The translations under genes were made by a program, and so were the position numbers. A stretch of DNA of 64,000 nucleotides from an uncultured Aliiroseovarius sp. (GTDB lineage Bacteria; Pseudomonadota; Alphaproteobacteria; Rhodobacterales; Rhodobacteraceae): contig NZ_CANLNB010000001.1 of assembly GCF_947492455.1 (NCBI RefSeq), positions 648,900 to 712,899 of the forward strand. Direction: 5' to 3'. Of the stretch, positions 36,842 through 46,148 are shown one piece after another. The notes beneath the pieces are model-generated. The model saw only the letters and a program-made list of their open reading frames with translations, was not told the origin of the DNA and made no database searches. The stretch's first letter is position 1, and every line of letters starts with the position of its first letter.

Positions 36842-38404
36842 CTAACGCGCGCCCTGCATCCACGCCTCGATGGTGGCGATTTGGTCCGTATCCAGCAATA
36901 GCCCCAGTTTCGAGCGCCGCCAGACCACGTCCTCGGCCCTTTGGGCGTATTCCTTGTCCATCAGCCAGCGCAGCTCGGCCTCGGTCAGGGTGGCGCCGAA
37001 ATCTAGGCCCAAATCGGCCAGCGACGTTGCGTCACCCAGAATGTCCTGCGCCTCGGTCCCATAGGCGCGGACCAGACGTTTTGCGTGGCGCGGGGTTAGG
37101 AAGGGGTAGGCCGCGTTGATTTCGCCGACCAGCGCGTCGAAGCCGTCAACCGGGAAGTCCCCGCCGGGCAGGGGGACGCCTGCGGTCCACTTGTCGGGTT
37201 GCGGGCCAAGCACCGCGCCGATCTTGTCCAGCGCGCTTTCGGCAAGGCGGCGATAGGTGGTGATCTTGCCGCCGAAGATGTTCAGAACTGGTGCGTCCCC
37301 AACCGAGTCCGTCCGCAGCACATAGTCGCGGGTGGCCGCCGCCGCCGCCGCGCCTTCGCCATCGTTGAACAGAGGACGTACGCCGGAATAGGTCCAAACC
37401 ACATCGTCGGCTGCAATCGGGTCCTTCAGATACCCGTTGATGAAGGCGATCAGATAGTCGCGCTCGGCTTCCGTGCAATGCGGGGGCGTGTCGGCATCCA
37501 CGTGATCGGCATCGGTTGTGCCGATCAGGGTGAAGTCGGTCTCGTACGGAATGGCGAAGATGATCCGCCCGTCTTGCCCCTGGAAGAAGTAGCATTTGTC
37601 GTGGTTAAACAGACGCTTGGTGATGATATGGCTGCCGCGCACGAGGCGAATGTTGGCGGGTGCGTTACTGCCAAGCGTGCCGCCCAAGACGTCGGCAATC
37701 CACGGGCCCGCAGCGTTGACCAGCATGCGTGCGGTGACCTGTCGGGCCGCGCCCGTGCCGGTGTCGGCTAGGGTGACGCGCCAGCCGCCGTCTTGCGGTT
37801 CGGCTTTCGTAACCTTGGTGCGTGGATTGATCTGAGCACCCCGCGCTTCGGCATCGCGGGCGTTCAGGACGACCAGCCGGGCGTCCTCGACCCAGCAATC
37901 CGAATATTCGAAGGCGGTTTCGAACATGGGATTCAGGGGCTGGCCTTCTGGCGCGGTCTGCAAATCCACGCGGGTGGTGCCGGGCAGGATCTTCCGTCCG
38001 CCCAGATTGTCATACAGAAAGAGCCCCAACCGCACGAGCCACCCGGGCCGACGGCCCTTCATCCACGGCATTACCGTGTTCAATAGCCGCGACGTGGGCG
38101 TCGAGCTGTCGAAGCGCATCGAGGGATGATAGGGCAGCACGAACCGCATCGGCCACGAGATATGCGGCATGGCGCTGAGCAGCGTTTCGCGCTCTTTCAA
38201 CGCCTCGCGGACCAGACGGACCTCGAAATACTCCAGATAGCGCAGCCCTCCGTGGAACAGTTTGGTCGACGACGACGAGGTCGCGCCGCCGATATCGCCC
38301 ATTTCGGCCAGACAGACGGACAGGCGACGCCCAGCGGCATCGCGGGCAATGCCGCAGCCATTGATGCCACCGCCGATGATCAGGAGGTCGAAGTCGCTTT
38401 GCAT
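36842..38404 (-). CDS. glpD: Glycerol-3-phosphate dehydrogenase (FAD-dependent)
   Basis: 520-residue peripheral membrane flavoenzyme that oxidises glycerol-3-phosphate to dihydroxyacetone phosphate and feeds quinones. The FAD motif is DLLIIGGGINGCGIARDAAGR at the N terminus; GATSSSSTKLFHGGLRYLE and LVRGSHIITKRLF are GlpD signatures, and the C-terminal domain includes VWRRSKLGLLL. It is divergent from glpR with an operator-like inverted repeat between them, so it is probably repressed by GlpR and induced by glycerol-3-phosphate. Confidence 0.95.
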   Translation of the reverse strand: MQSDFDLLIIGGGINGCGIARDAAGRRLSVCLAEMGDIGGATSSSSTKLFHGGLRYLEYFEVRLVREALKERETLLSAMPHISWPMRFVLPYHPSMRFDSSTPTSRLLNTVMPWMKGRRPGWLVRLGLFLYDNLGGRKILPGTTRVDLQTAPEGQPLNPMFETAFEYSDCWVEDARLVVLNARDAEARGAQINPRTKVTKAEPQDGGWRVTLADTGTGAARQVTARMLVNAAGPWIADVLGGTLGSNAPANIRLVRGSHIITKRLFNHDKCYFFQGQDGRIIFAIPYETDFTLIGTTDADHVDADTPPHCTEAERDYLIAFINGYLKDPIAADDVVWTYSGVRPLFNDGEGAAAAAATRDYVLRTDSVGDAPVLNIFGGKITTYRRLAESALDKIGAVLGPQPDKWTAGVPLPGGDFPVDGFDALVGEINAAYPFLTPRHAKRLVRAYGTEAQDILGDATSLADLGLDFGATLTEAELRWLMDKEYAQRAEDVVWRRSKLGLLLDTDQIATIEAWMQGAR

Positions 38405-38482
38405 ATTGGTCTCATTGGTGAGTCGCGTTTACGCTGACCTTGCGCGAGAATGATGACAAAGAGAAGGTGTATAGGTTCGTAA

Positions 38483-38503
38483 ATTTTCGTTTGTTGCGAA
38501 AAT
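38483..38503. promoter_or_regulatory. Inverted repeat in the glpD-glpR spacer, candidate GlpR operator
   Basis: ATTTTCG-N7-CGAAAAT, a perfect 7-bp inverted repeat within the 167-base divergent spacer. A further TTCGT half-like site is at about 38476 and an AACGAACAT half-like site at about 38554. GlpR operators of proteobacteria have TTCG/CGAA-containing half sites, so binding by the neighbouring DeoR-type regulator is likely. Confidence 0.5.
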
Positions 38504-38571
38504 GTGATCGAGACTCTGGATTTCCGACGCGAATTCGGGCCATATGACGGAAAAACGAACATGAGGGCGCG

Positions 38572-39330
38572 ATGAGCACCACCTTGCGAAAATCCGAGAT
38601 CCTGAACATCGCCCGCCGGGAAGGCAAAGTGACGGTCGACCGTTTGGTCGAGCTCTTGGGCGTGACGCCTCAGACCATTCGCCGCGATCTGACCGAGCTG
38701 TCGGACGAAGGCGCACTGGATCGGGTGCATGGGGGTGCGGTGCTACCGTCCTCGACCGCGAATATTGGCTATGACGCGCGGCGGCAGTTGAATCAAACCG
38801 CCAAGGTCGACATCGCGCGCGCCTGTGCGCGGCAGATCCCGAATGATTGCTGCATCTTCCTGAACATCGGCACCACGACCGAGGCCGTCGCGCAGGAGCT
38901 TTTGCACCACAAGGGGCTGTTGGTTGTGACGAACAACATCAACATCGCGGTGATTCTGTCGGCGAACCCGGACGTGCAGGTGATTGTGTCAGGTGGCAGT
39001 CTGCGCCGGTCGGATGGTGGGCTGGTGGGCGAGCTGGCGACCGACCTGATCCGCCGGTTCCGGTTCGATATTTCGGTGATCGGGTGTTCGGCCCTGAACG
39101 AGGCTGGCGATATGCTGGACTTCGACCTGCATGAGGTCAGCGTCAGCCACACCATCATGGCGCAAAGCGACAAGGTGTGGCTGGCCGCAGATCACAGCAA
39201 GTTCGAGCGCAAGGCGCCCGTGCGGATTGGCAGTATGGCAGATGTGGACGTGATCTTTACCGATCAACCCTTGCCAAAGGACTGCGCCGCGCTGTGTGAC
39301 AGCAGCGGCACCAAAGTCACGCTGGTCTAG
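38572..39330 (+). CDS. glpR: DeoR-family transcriptional regulator, probable glycerol-3-phosphate repressor
   Basis: 252 residues. N-terminal DeoR HTH (GKVTVDRLVELLGVTPQTIRRDLTELSDEGALDRVHGGAV) and a C-terminal sugar-phosphate sensor domain of the ISOCOT fold (FLNIGTTTEAVAQELL, VSGGSLRRSDGGLVGELA, VWLAADHSKFERKAPVRIG). Its location divergent from glpD makes GlpR the natural assignment; other DeoR regulators look alike, so the effector is inferred. Its end overlaps the convergent response regulator by four bases. Confidence 0.88.
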   Translation: MSTTLRKSEILNIARREGKVTVDRLVELLGVTPQTIRRDLTELSDEGALDRVHGGAVLPSSTANIGYDARRQLNQTAKVDIARACARQIPNDCCIFLNIGTTTEAVAQELLHHKGLLVVTNNINIAVILSANPDVQVIVSGGSLRRSDGGLVGELATDLIRRFRFDISVIGCSALNEAGDMLDFDLHEVSVSHTIMAQSDKVWLAADHSKFERKAPVRIGSMADVDVIFTDQPLPKDCAALCDSSGTKVTLV

Positions 39331-40028
39331 CCCCAGCGCACGTCGCCCAAGAAGATATAGCCCGCGCCATAGATCGTCTTGATCAGGCGCGGGTTTTTCG
39401 GGTCTTCGCGCAGTTTTGTCCGCAGGCGCGAGATGCGGACATCCATCGCGCGGTCAAAGCTTTCACCCGCCACGCCGCCCAGTGTCTCTTGCATTTGTGC
39501 GCGAGAAATCAAACGCTTAGGCGCATCGAGGAACAGGCGCAGCACCTCGCCTTCAGCATGCGAGAACGCGGTTTCGGTGCCGTCTTCGTCTTCCAGAACA
39601 TAGCGGTCGAAATGGGCGGTCCAACCGTTGAAATGCGCCGTGTTCGAGGCCGTGTTGCCCGGCTTCTGATCGCGCAGACGGGCGCGGACGCGGGCGACAA
39701 CCTCGGCCGGTTCAAACGGTTTGATGATGTAATCATCGGCGCCCAGCTCCAGCCCCGTCACGCGGTCCTGCACAAGCGTACGGCCCGAGATGATGATGAT
39801 CGACGCGCCGCTTTCCAGCGCCAGACGGTGCACCAAGGTCAGCCCGTCGCGGTCTGGCAGGCCAAGGTCCACAAGACAGACATCGGGCGACATGGTGTTC
39901 AGCGCGGCCTCGAATTCCGTCGCGCGGGCGAAAGCCGCGGTGCGAAACCCGGCCTCTTCCAAGGCATGAGACAGCATGCGGCGAATTTCGGGTTCGTCAT
40001 CCAGAATGGCGATCATGTGTTGCGTCAC
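39327..40028 (-). CDS. Two-component response regulator (OmpR type)
   Basis: 233 residues: receiver domain (AILDDEPEIRRMLSHAL; phospho-acceptor Asp in DVCLVDLGLPDRDG; GADDYIIKPFEPAEV) and a C-terminal winged-helix DNA-binding domain (FSHAEGEVLRLFLDAPKRLISRAQM; RLRTKLREDPKNPRLIKTIYGAGYIF). The gene overlaps its partner kinase by ATGA. The adjacent divergent ABC-transporter/CoA-ligase operon is its most likely target, by position only. Confidence 0.92.
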   Translation of the reverse strand: MTQHMIAILDDEPEIRRMLSHALEEAGFRTAAFARATEFEAALNTMSPDVCLVDLGLPDRDGLTLVHRLALESGASIIIISGRTLVQDRVTGLELGADDYIIKPFEPAEVVARVRARLRDQKPGNTASNTAHFNGWTAHFDRYVLEDEDGTETAFSHAEGEVLRLFLDAPKRLISRAQMQETLGGVAGESFDRAMDVRISRLRTKLREDPKNPRLIKTIYGAGYIFLGDVRWG

Positions 40029-42025
40029 GATGGAACCTCTTGCGACAGGAATGTGGCCAGCTCACCGGTGGTGAATGGCTTGGGCAGTACGGGGAACCCG
40101 GCGTTCTTGCGGCGCGGGTCGTCGATCGGCAGGGATGTCATCAGCAGCATTGGCACATCCAACCCGGTCTGGGCGAGCGCGGCCAGAAACTCGGGCCCGG
40201 TCTGCGCGCCTTCCAGTATAACATCAGACAGGATCAGGCCCAGCCCCTCGATCCCGGTCAGGGACAATGCGTCCTCGGCCGAGGTCGCTTCGATCACCTG
40301 ATGGCCCATGCTGATCAGCATTTCGCGGACGGATGTGCGGATGGCCTCGCTGTCTTCGATCAGAAGGACAAGGCGGGGCGAAATGGGTTGCGCCGGTATG
40401 CGCAGAGGCAGGCGCATGGACACCACGGCACCGCCAGTGTCGGCGCTATTGAAGATTTTGACTTGGCCACCGGCAACCTTGGTCTGATCATAGACCATCG
40501 ACAGCCCTAGCCCCGATCCCTCGCCGCCTTTTGTGGTGAAAAACGGGTCCAGCGCGTGCTCGAGCGCGTCTTTGGTGAAGCCCGGCCCAGTGTCTGTCAC
40601 CCGGAACTCGATCCATGTTTCCCGGATCGGGCGGGCGGTTAGATGGATGTCACCACCGGTTTCGCCAAGAGCATGCGAGGCGTTGATGATCAGGTTCAGA
40701 AGGCCGTCCTGTACGGCACCAGAATCAAGGACAACACGTTGATCCAGATCGAAGGCCTCGACCTTCAGGCTGATGTTTGCAGGCAGGGTCGGCCCCGCAA
40801 GGCTTTCCAGCCCTTTCAGCATGTCGGGGACGTTTACCGGCTCCATATGCACATCGCGCCGACCCGAGATCGTGGCGATGCGTTCCAAAAGCGTGCCCCC
40901 CCGGCGCACGGCGGCGTTGGTGGCTTGGACCAGTTCCAGCGCGTCGTCGCCAATGGGCATCTGCGCCAAGCGGCTTTGCAACCCCATGATGATGGTCAGC
41001 AGGTTCGAGAAATCATGCGCCACGCCGGATGTCAGCTGGGCGGCCAGTTCGCGTTTGCGGGTCTGGGCGAGGGCGGCGCGGGATTGCGCTTCTTCCGTGA
41101 CGTCCATCGACAGGATGTAGACGCCGGTGATCTGATCGTCGCCCTTGTCGGGGGTCAACGCCACACGGATGCGGCGGCCTGATGTTTCGTGCGTGAACTC
41201 GAACACGCTGCTTTCGCCCTTAAAGGCGCGGGCGAAATAGGGGCTGATCCGAGCAAATGCCTCGTCCCCCAGCGCTTCGCTGGCATGTAGGCCCAAAAGG
41301 TCGGTGGGGCGCCCAGGAATAACCTTGCCCAAACGCCGGTTCGAAAACGTGTAGTGCAGATCGTGATCAATGCGCGCGATATGGGCGGGCATCATTTCGG
41401 CGGTCAGGCGGGTGCGGCTTTCCATCAAGGTCAGCTGCCGCTTGGTTTCCTCCAACGCAGTGTTGGCCGAAGCCAGCGCCCGGTTGGTTTGGCCCAGCTC
41501 CTCGGTATAGGACAGAACCTGATCGGACAGCTCCTCGGACCGGGCGCGCAGAAGCGACTCCTGGCGTTTGATCGGTGTGATGTCGGTGTAGACGGTAACC
41601 CAGCCCCCCTGCGGCAGCGGGTGGCCTTCGACCGAGATCACTCGTCCGTTGGCGCGGGTGCGTTCCATATAATGGGGCTCGAAATCCAGTGCCTGATCGA
41701 CGCGCGACTGGACGAAGAGGTCGATATCGCCCACAGCACCATAGTCGCCGCGTTCAGCAAGATAGCGGATGGTCTCGGAAAAGGACGCACCAGATTTCGC
41801 AAGGTGGTCCGGCAGGTCGAACATATCCTGAAACTGGCGGTTCCCGATGACCAATGTCAGACGTCGATCATAGATTGAAAGCGCCTGTTGGATCAGGTTC
41901 AGCCCGGCTTGGGTCAATGCGGCTGTTTCTGAAGATTGTAGTGGCAAGCAATCCCCTCCTGACCCTATCGCTAGCACCTGATTTGCCTGTGGAAAAGAGG
42001 AATGACCCCCGCTGAAAGGATTCAT
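40025..42025 (-). CDS. PAS-domain hybrid sensor histidine kinase with C-terminal receiver
   Basis: 666 residues, no transmembrane segment seen, so a cytoplasmic sensor. Order: PAS-7-like domain (GLNLIQQALSIYDRRLTLVIGNRQFQ, about residues 40-150), a coiled-coil linker, a second PAS (IARIDHDLHYTFSNRRLG, about 215-320), a HisKA-like domain with phospho-His in SGVAHDFSNLLTIIMG, a HATPase (NLIINASHAL, DTGPGF, GSGLGLSMV) and a receiver domain (LVLLIEDSEAIRTSV; LILSDVILEG). The signal probably binds the PAS region. Start taken as ATG at 42025; a TTG at 42040 is possible. It diverges from the acyl-CoA synthetase operon. Confidence 0.9.
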   Translation of the reverse strand: MNPFSGGHSSFPQANQVLAIGSGGDCLPLQSSETAALTQAGLNLIQQALSIYDRRLTLVIGNRQFQDMFDLPDHLAKSGASFSETIRYLAERGDYGAVGDIDLFVQSRVDQALDFEPHYMERTRANGRVISVEGHPLPQGGWVTVYTDITPIKRQESLLRARSEELSDQVLSYTEELGQTNRALASANTALEETKRQLTLMESRTRLTAEMMPAHIARIDHDLHYTFSNRRLGKVIPGRPTDLLGLHASEALGDEAFARISPYFARAFKGESSVFEFTHETSGRRIRVALTPDKGDDQITGVYILSMDVTEEAQSRAALAQTRKRELAAQLTSGVAHDFSNLLTIIMGLQSRLAQMPIGDDALELVQATNAAVRRGGTLLERIATISGRRDVHMEPVNVPDMLKGLESLAGPTLPANISLKVEAFDLDQRVVLDSGAVQDGLLNLIINASHALGETGGDIHLTARPIRETWIEFRVTDTGPGFTKDALEHALDPFFTTKGGEGSGLGLSMVYDQTKVAGGQVKIFNSADTGGAVVSMRLPLRIPAQPISPRLVLLIEDSEAIRTSVREMLISMGHQVIEATSAEDALSLTGIEGLGLILSDVILEGAQTGPEFLAALAQTGLDVPMLLMTSLPIDDPRRKNAGFPVLPKPFTTGELATFLSQEVPS

Positions 42026-42131
42026 CTGAACCTGTAACAATTCGATAGGATTGGGAAAAAGTGCCGAAACCTTTGACGGCGAGATTTTTTTCGTCAGGGT
42101 TGTCGAACAAGATTCGTCCGGCAGCCACGTA

Positions 42132-42155
42132 CGTCGGCGGACCGACGGTGGGAGG
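42132..42155 (+). promoter_or_regulatory. Hairpin abutting the Shine-Dalgarno of the acyl-CoA synthetase
   Basis: CGTCGG-CGGA-CCGACG (42132-42147) ends two bases before GGGAGG (42150-42155), the ribosome binding site that precedes the TTG start at 42161. The strong site fixes the TTG as the start, since no ATG lies in range. The hairpin could modulate translation. Confidence 0.45.
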
Positions 42156-42160
42156 AAAAT

Positions 42161-44326
42161 TTGGCACAGGAACTAGCCCCTGCAGGCGCATTTGCTTCTA
42201 TTCCGGCGCTGCTTGCGCGGAATGTGAAGGAATATGGAGATCGCCCGGCTTATCGGGAGAAAGAATTCGGGATCTGGCAAAGCTGGACCTGGGCGGAGGC
42301 CGCTGAAGAAATTCAGAACCTCGCCATGGGTCTTTTGGCTTTGGGGATCAACCGTGGAGACCACGTGGCCATCATCGGCCGCAACCGTCCGGCCCACTAC
42401 TGGGCGATGGTTGCCGCACAAAAGGTAGGGGCCGTTCCGGTTCCGCTGTACCAAGATGCGGTTGTGGACGAGATGGAATACGTATTGGAACACTGCGGCG
42501 CACGTTTCGTCGTCTGTGGTGACCAGGAACAAGTCGACAAAGTGATCGAGGTGCAGGACAAGATCCATCACATCGAACACGTGTTGTACTATGACAAGCG
42601 TGGCCTGCGGAAATACGACCACAGCCACCTGCACTGGTATGTCGACATTCAGGAAGAAGGCCGCGTGGCCCATGCCCGTCTGGAAGACGAGATGGCCGCC
42701 CGCGAAGCCGAGCTGGATTATGACAGCACCTGCGTGATGCTCTATACCTCGGGCACCACGGGTCGCCCCAAAGGCGTGGTTCTGTCGAACCGCAACATCA
42801 TCGAAAGCGCAAAGAACTCGTCCGAGTTCGATAATCTGGGTGTGAACGAAGACATTCTGGCCTATCTGCCGATGGCATGGGTGGGTGACTTCATCTTCTC
42901 GCTGGGTCAGGCCATGTGGACTGGTTTCTGCGTGAACTGCCCGGAAAGCGCCGACACGCTGATGTCGGACTTGCGCGAAATCGGGCCGACCTACTACTTC
43001 GCCCCGCCGCGCGTGTTCGAAACGCAGCTGACCAACGTGATGATCCGCATGGAAGACAGTGGCGACCTGAAATACGCCATTTTCCATCACTTCATGGACT
43101 TCGCAAAAGGTGGCGCCGGTGAAAAGCACGGCATGCCGAAGCGCAAAGTCACCACCCAGAAGAAAACTCTGGAGCAGAAGATCCGTCACGGCTTCAACTA
43201 TGCGATGGGCATCGGCTTTGCGGCTGAGACCATCATCGAAAACGGCATCCGTCTGGCCTTTGCCAAGCTGCGTCACGGCAAGAACGTGCGCAAGCACTTC
43301 AAAGCCAAAGACCCGATTGGTCTGAACCTGTATGGCGGCGCGCTGAAGGAATACTTCAAGTACCGCTGCGGTGACGTGCTGGTTTACGGTCCGCTGAAAG
43401 ACACGCTGGGCTTTGGCCGCATTCGTGTTGGCTATACCGCTGGTGAAGCGATTGGTCCGGAAATCTTCGCGTTCTATCGCTCGATGGGGATCAACCTGAA
43501 GCAGCTGTACGGTCAGACCGAAGCGACCGTGTTCATCACCGTCCAGCCGGATGGCGAAGTGCGCAACGACACCGTTGGTGTGCCTGCTCCGGGTGTGGAA
43601 GTCCGCATCGAAGACAATGGCGAGATCTTCTATCGTTCGCCGGGGACCTTTGTTGAATACTACAACAACCCGGAATCGACAGCAGACACCAAGGATCCCG
43701 AAGGTTGGGTTGCAACCGGTGACGCTGGTTTCTTCGATAAGAAGAACGGCCACCTGCGCATCATCGACCGTGCCAAGGACGTGGGCAAAATGGCTGATGG
43801 CCGGATGTTCGCGCCCAAATATGTTGAGAACAAACTGAAGTTCTACCCGGACATTCTGGAAGCAGTTGTCTTCGGCAATGACCGCAACATGTGCACGGCC
43901 TTCATCAACATCGACCTGACCGCCGTTGGCAACTGGGCTGAACGCAACAACGTGGCCTATGCCTCGTATCAAGAACTGGCTGGCCACCCCGAGGTGCTGT
44001 CGACCATTCAAGAGCACGTGGAAACGGTCAACAAATCGGTTGCTGAAGACGAGATGCTGTCGGGCTGTCAGATCCACCGCTTCCTGATCCTGCACAAGGA
44101 ACTGGACGCAGATGACGGCGAGATGACCCGTACCCGTAAAGTACGTCGTAAGATCGTGGAAGAGAAATACGCTCCGCTGATCGACGCGCTGTATGGCGGC
44201 AAGTCCGAGCAATATATCGAAACCGAAGTGACCTACGAAGACGGTCGCAAGGGCTCGATCAACGCCACCCTGGAAATCCGCGATGCGGTTGTGGTGGGTA
44301 ACACTCAGGGGATGGCGGCAGAATGA
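42161..44326 (+). CDS. AMP-dependent acyl-CoA synthetase (long-chain type)
   Basis: 721-residue ANL-family ligase that activates a carboxylic acid to its acyl-AMP and then acyl-CoA. Motif A10/P-loop YTSGTTGRPKG is near residue 195; motif A5 is QLYGQTEATVF; A7/A8 is GWVATGDAGFFDKKNGHLRIIDRAKD. Insertions around residues 300-370 (rich in Lys and Arg, FNYAMGIGFAAE) are typical of the long FadD15-like group. The true acid is unknown. It is the first gene of a seven-gene operon with an ABC importer and a second CoA ligase. TTG start with GGGAGG upstream; ATGA overlap with the next gene. Confidence 0.9.
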   Translation: MAQELAPAGAFASIPALLARNVKEYGDRPAYREKEFGIWQSWTWAEAAEEIQNLAMGLLALGINRGDHVAIIGRNRPAHYWAMVAAQKVGAVPVPLYQDAVVDEMEYVLEHCGARFVVCGDQEQVDKVIEVQDKIHHIEHVLYYDKRGLRKYDHSHLHWYVDIQEEGRVAHARLEDEMAAREAELDYDSTCVMLYTSGTTGRPKGVVLSNRNIIESAKNSSEFDNLGVNEDILAYLPMAWVGDFIFSLGQAMWTGFCVNCPESADTLMSDLREIGPTYYFAPPRVFETQLTNVMIRMEDSGDLKYAIFHHFMDFAKGGAGEKHGMPKRKVTTQKKTLEQKIRHGFNYAMGIGFAAETIIENGIRLAFAKLRHGKNVRKHFKAKDPIGLNLYGGALKEYFKYRCGDVLVYGPLKDTLGFGRIRVGYTAGEAIGPEIFAFYRSMGINLKQLYGQTEATVFITVQPDGEVRNDTVGVPAPGVEVRIEDNGEIFYRSPGTFVEYYNNPESTADTKDPEGWVATGDAGFFDKKNGHLRIIDRAKDVGKMADGRMFAPKYVENKLKFYPDILEAVVFGNDRNMCTAFINIDLTAVGNWAERNNVAYASYQELAGHPEVLSTIQEHVETVNKSVAEDEMLSGCQIHRFLILHKELDADDGEMTRTRKVRRKIVEEKYAPLIDALYGGKSEQYIETEVTYEDGRKGSINATLEIRDAVVVGNTQGMAAE

Positions 44327-45147
44327 CGACCGATATGAACGCCGACAGCTACGTCACCGAAGACGGGCGCACCATTGGCCCCGTTGTCATGGACCTTAAA
44401 AACATCACGCTGCGTTTTGGTGGTGTGGTTGCGATCAAGGACATCAGCTTCAACATCCGCGAAGGCGAGATCCGCGCGATCATCGGCCCGAACGGTGCTG
44501 GTAAGTCCTCGATGCTGAACGTCATCTCGGGGTTCTACAAACCCCAAGAAGGCGAGGTCTGGTTCCGCGGGTCGAAACGTCCGCAGATGAAGCCGTACCA
44601 AGTGGCCCAGCAGGGGCTGGCACGGACCTTCCAGAACATCGCGCTGTTTGAAGGCATGACCGTTCTGGACAACATCATGACCGGTCGCCTGAACAAGATG
44701 AACGCCAACCTGTTTCAGCAGGCCATCTGGAAAGGCAAAGCCGAAAAGGAAGAGCTGGAGAACCGCGAAGCGTGCGAGAAAGTCATCGACTTCCTTGAAA
44801 TCCAGCACATCCGCAAAACGCCTGTTGGGCGTCTGCCTTACGGTCTGAAAAAGCGTGTTGAACTGGCGCGTGCCTTGGCTGCTGAACCGTCGCTGCTTCT
44901 GCTCGACGAACCGATGGCCGGCATGAACGTCGAGGAAAAAGAGGACATGTCCCGCTTCATCCTCGACATGAACGACGAATTCGGCACCACCATCGCCCTG
45001 ATTGAGCACGATATGGGTGTTGTTATGGACCTGTCCGACCGCGTCGTCGTCATGGACTACGGCAAGAAAATTGGGGACGGCACACCCGACGAGGTGCGCA
45101 ACAACCAGGATGTGATTGACGCCTATCTCGGCGTGTCACACGACTAA
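44323..45147 (+). CDS. Branched-chain-amino-acid-type ABC transporter ATPase (LivG-like)
   Basis: 274-residue ATP-binding subunit. Walker A is IIGPNGAGKSS, the Q-loop region is ARTFQNIALFEGMTV, the signature-like LPYGLKKRVELARALA shows a GLKKR variant, and Walker B is LLLLDEPMAGMN; IEHDMGVVM contains the switch His. The extra C-terminal Gly-Thr-Pro region (IGDGTPDEVRNNQDVIDAYLG) is LivG-like. It overlaps the CoA ligase by ATGA. It works with the LivH, LivM, LivK and LivF homologues that follow. Confidence 0.93.
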   Translation: MTTDMNADSYVTEDGRTIGPVVMDLKNITLRFGGVVAIKDISFNIREGEIRAIIGPNGAGKSSMLNVISGFYKPQEGEVWFRGSKRPQMKPYQVAQQGLARTFQNIALFEGMTVLDNIMTGRLNKMNANLFQQAIWKGKAEKEELENREACEKVIDFLEIQHIRKTPVGRLPYGLKKRVELARALAAEPSLLLLDEPMAGMNVEEKEDMSRFILDMNDEFGTTIALIEHDMGVVMDLSDRVVVMDYGKKIGDGTPDEVRNNQDVIDAYLGVSHD

Positions 45148-45158
45148 GGGGGGAGACT

Positions 45159-46145
45159 ATGCCTGAACAACTACTCTTTGCGATGGAAGTCACCCTGAAC
45201 GGCCTGATGGCCGGGGTACTTTACGCACTCGTCGCGCTGGGCTTTGTCTTGATCTTCAAGGCGTCCGGTATCTTTAACTTTGCCCAAGGTATGCTGGTAG
45301 TGTTTGCCGCTATGACCTTGGTGGGCGTGCAGACGGGGCAAATCCCCTTCGCGCACCTGATCAACACGATCTTCGGGACCAAAATCCACCACTTCGGATG
45401 GACCGTGCCGACGATCCTCGCCATCATTGTGGCTGGCGCAGCCATGGTATTCGTGGCTTGGGTGATCGAGAAATACATCCTTCAACACCTGATCGGTCAG
45501 CCTGACATCATCCTGTTCATGGCCACGATCGGCATGTGGTACTTCATGCACGGTTTCGCACCGCTGATGTGGGGGTCTGAAGTGATGAAGCTGGACGTAG
45601 GTCTGGCGCAGGGTATCAACGAAACGATTGATACGACTACCTATGGCTGGTTCGGCTATGGCTTCTTTATCGACAACCTCGATATCGTTGCGGCCATCGT
45701 TGCAGCCCTTCTGGTGACCGCGCTGGTTCTGTTCTCGCAATACACCAAGCAAGGCCGCGCCCTGCGCGCCGTGGCGGATGATCACTCGGCAGCTCTGTCG
45801 GTCGGTATCTCGCTGCGCTTCATCTGGGTACTGGTCTGGTCGATTGCTGGCTTTGTGGCTCTTGTCGCCGGGATCATGTGGGGCTCGAAATCGGGCGTTC
45901 AGATCTCGCTGGCCGAAGTTGCACTGAAAGCTCTTCCGGTTCTGATGCTGGGTGGCTTCACCTCGATCCCGGGCGCCATCATTGGCGGTCTGATCATCGG
46001 TGTAGGCGAGCAGCTGTTCGAATTTGCCATCGGTCCCCTTGTGGGCGGCGCAACCCAAGCCTGGTTCGCCTATGTGCTAGCACTTGTCTTCCTCATCTTC
46101 CGTCCGCAAGGGCTGTTTGGTGAGAAAATCATCGAAAGGGTCTGA
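45159..46145 (+). CDS. Branched-chain-amino-acid-type ABC permease (LivH-like)
   Basis: 328-residue inner-membrane permease with about eight hydrophobic helices. LivH features are LNGLMAGVLYALVALGFVLIFKASGIFNFAQG at the N terminus, the coupling-helix region KQGRALRAVADDHSAALSVGI, and LMLGGFTSIPGAIIGGLIIG. It pairs with the LivM-like permease four bases downstream. Confidence 0.93.
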   Translation: MPEQLLFAMEVTLNGLMAGVLYALVALGFVLIFKASGIFNFAQGMLVVFAAMTLVGVQTGQIPFAHLINTIFGTKIHHFGWTVPTILAIIVAGAAMVFVAWVIEKYILQHLIGQPDIILFMATIGMWYFMHGFAPLMWGSEVMKLDVGLAQGINETIDTTTYGWFGYGFFIDNLDIVAAIVAALLVTALVLFSQYTKQGRALRAVADDHSAALSVGISLRFIWVLVWSIAGFVALVAGIMWGSKSGVQISLAEVALKALPVLMLGGFTSIPGAIIGGLIIGVGEQLFEFAIGPLVGGATQAWFAYVLALVFLIFRPQGLFGEKIIERV

Positions 46146-46148
46146 TCA

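Noticed and set aside
42173..44212. Long minus-strand frame opposite the acyl-CoA synthetase
   Set aside because: The plus strand carries all ligase motifs and a strong ribosome binding site; the opposite frame has no recognisable domain.
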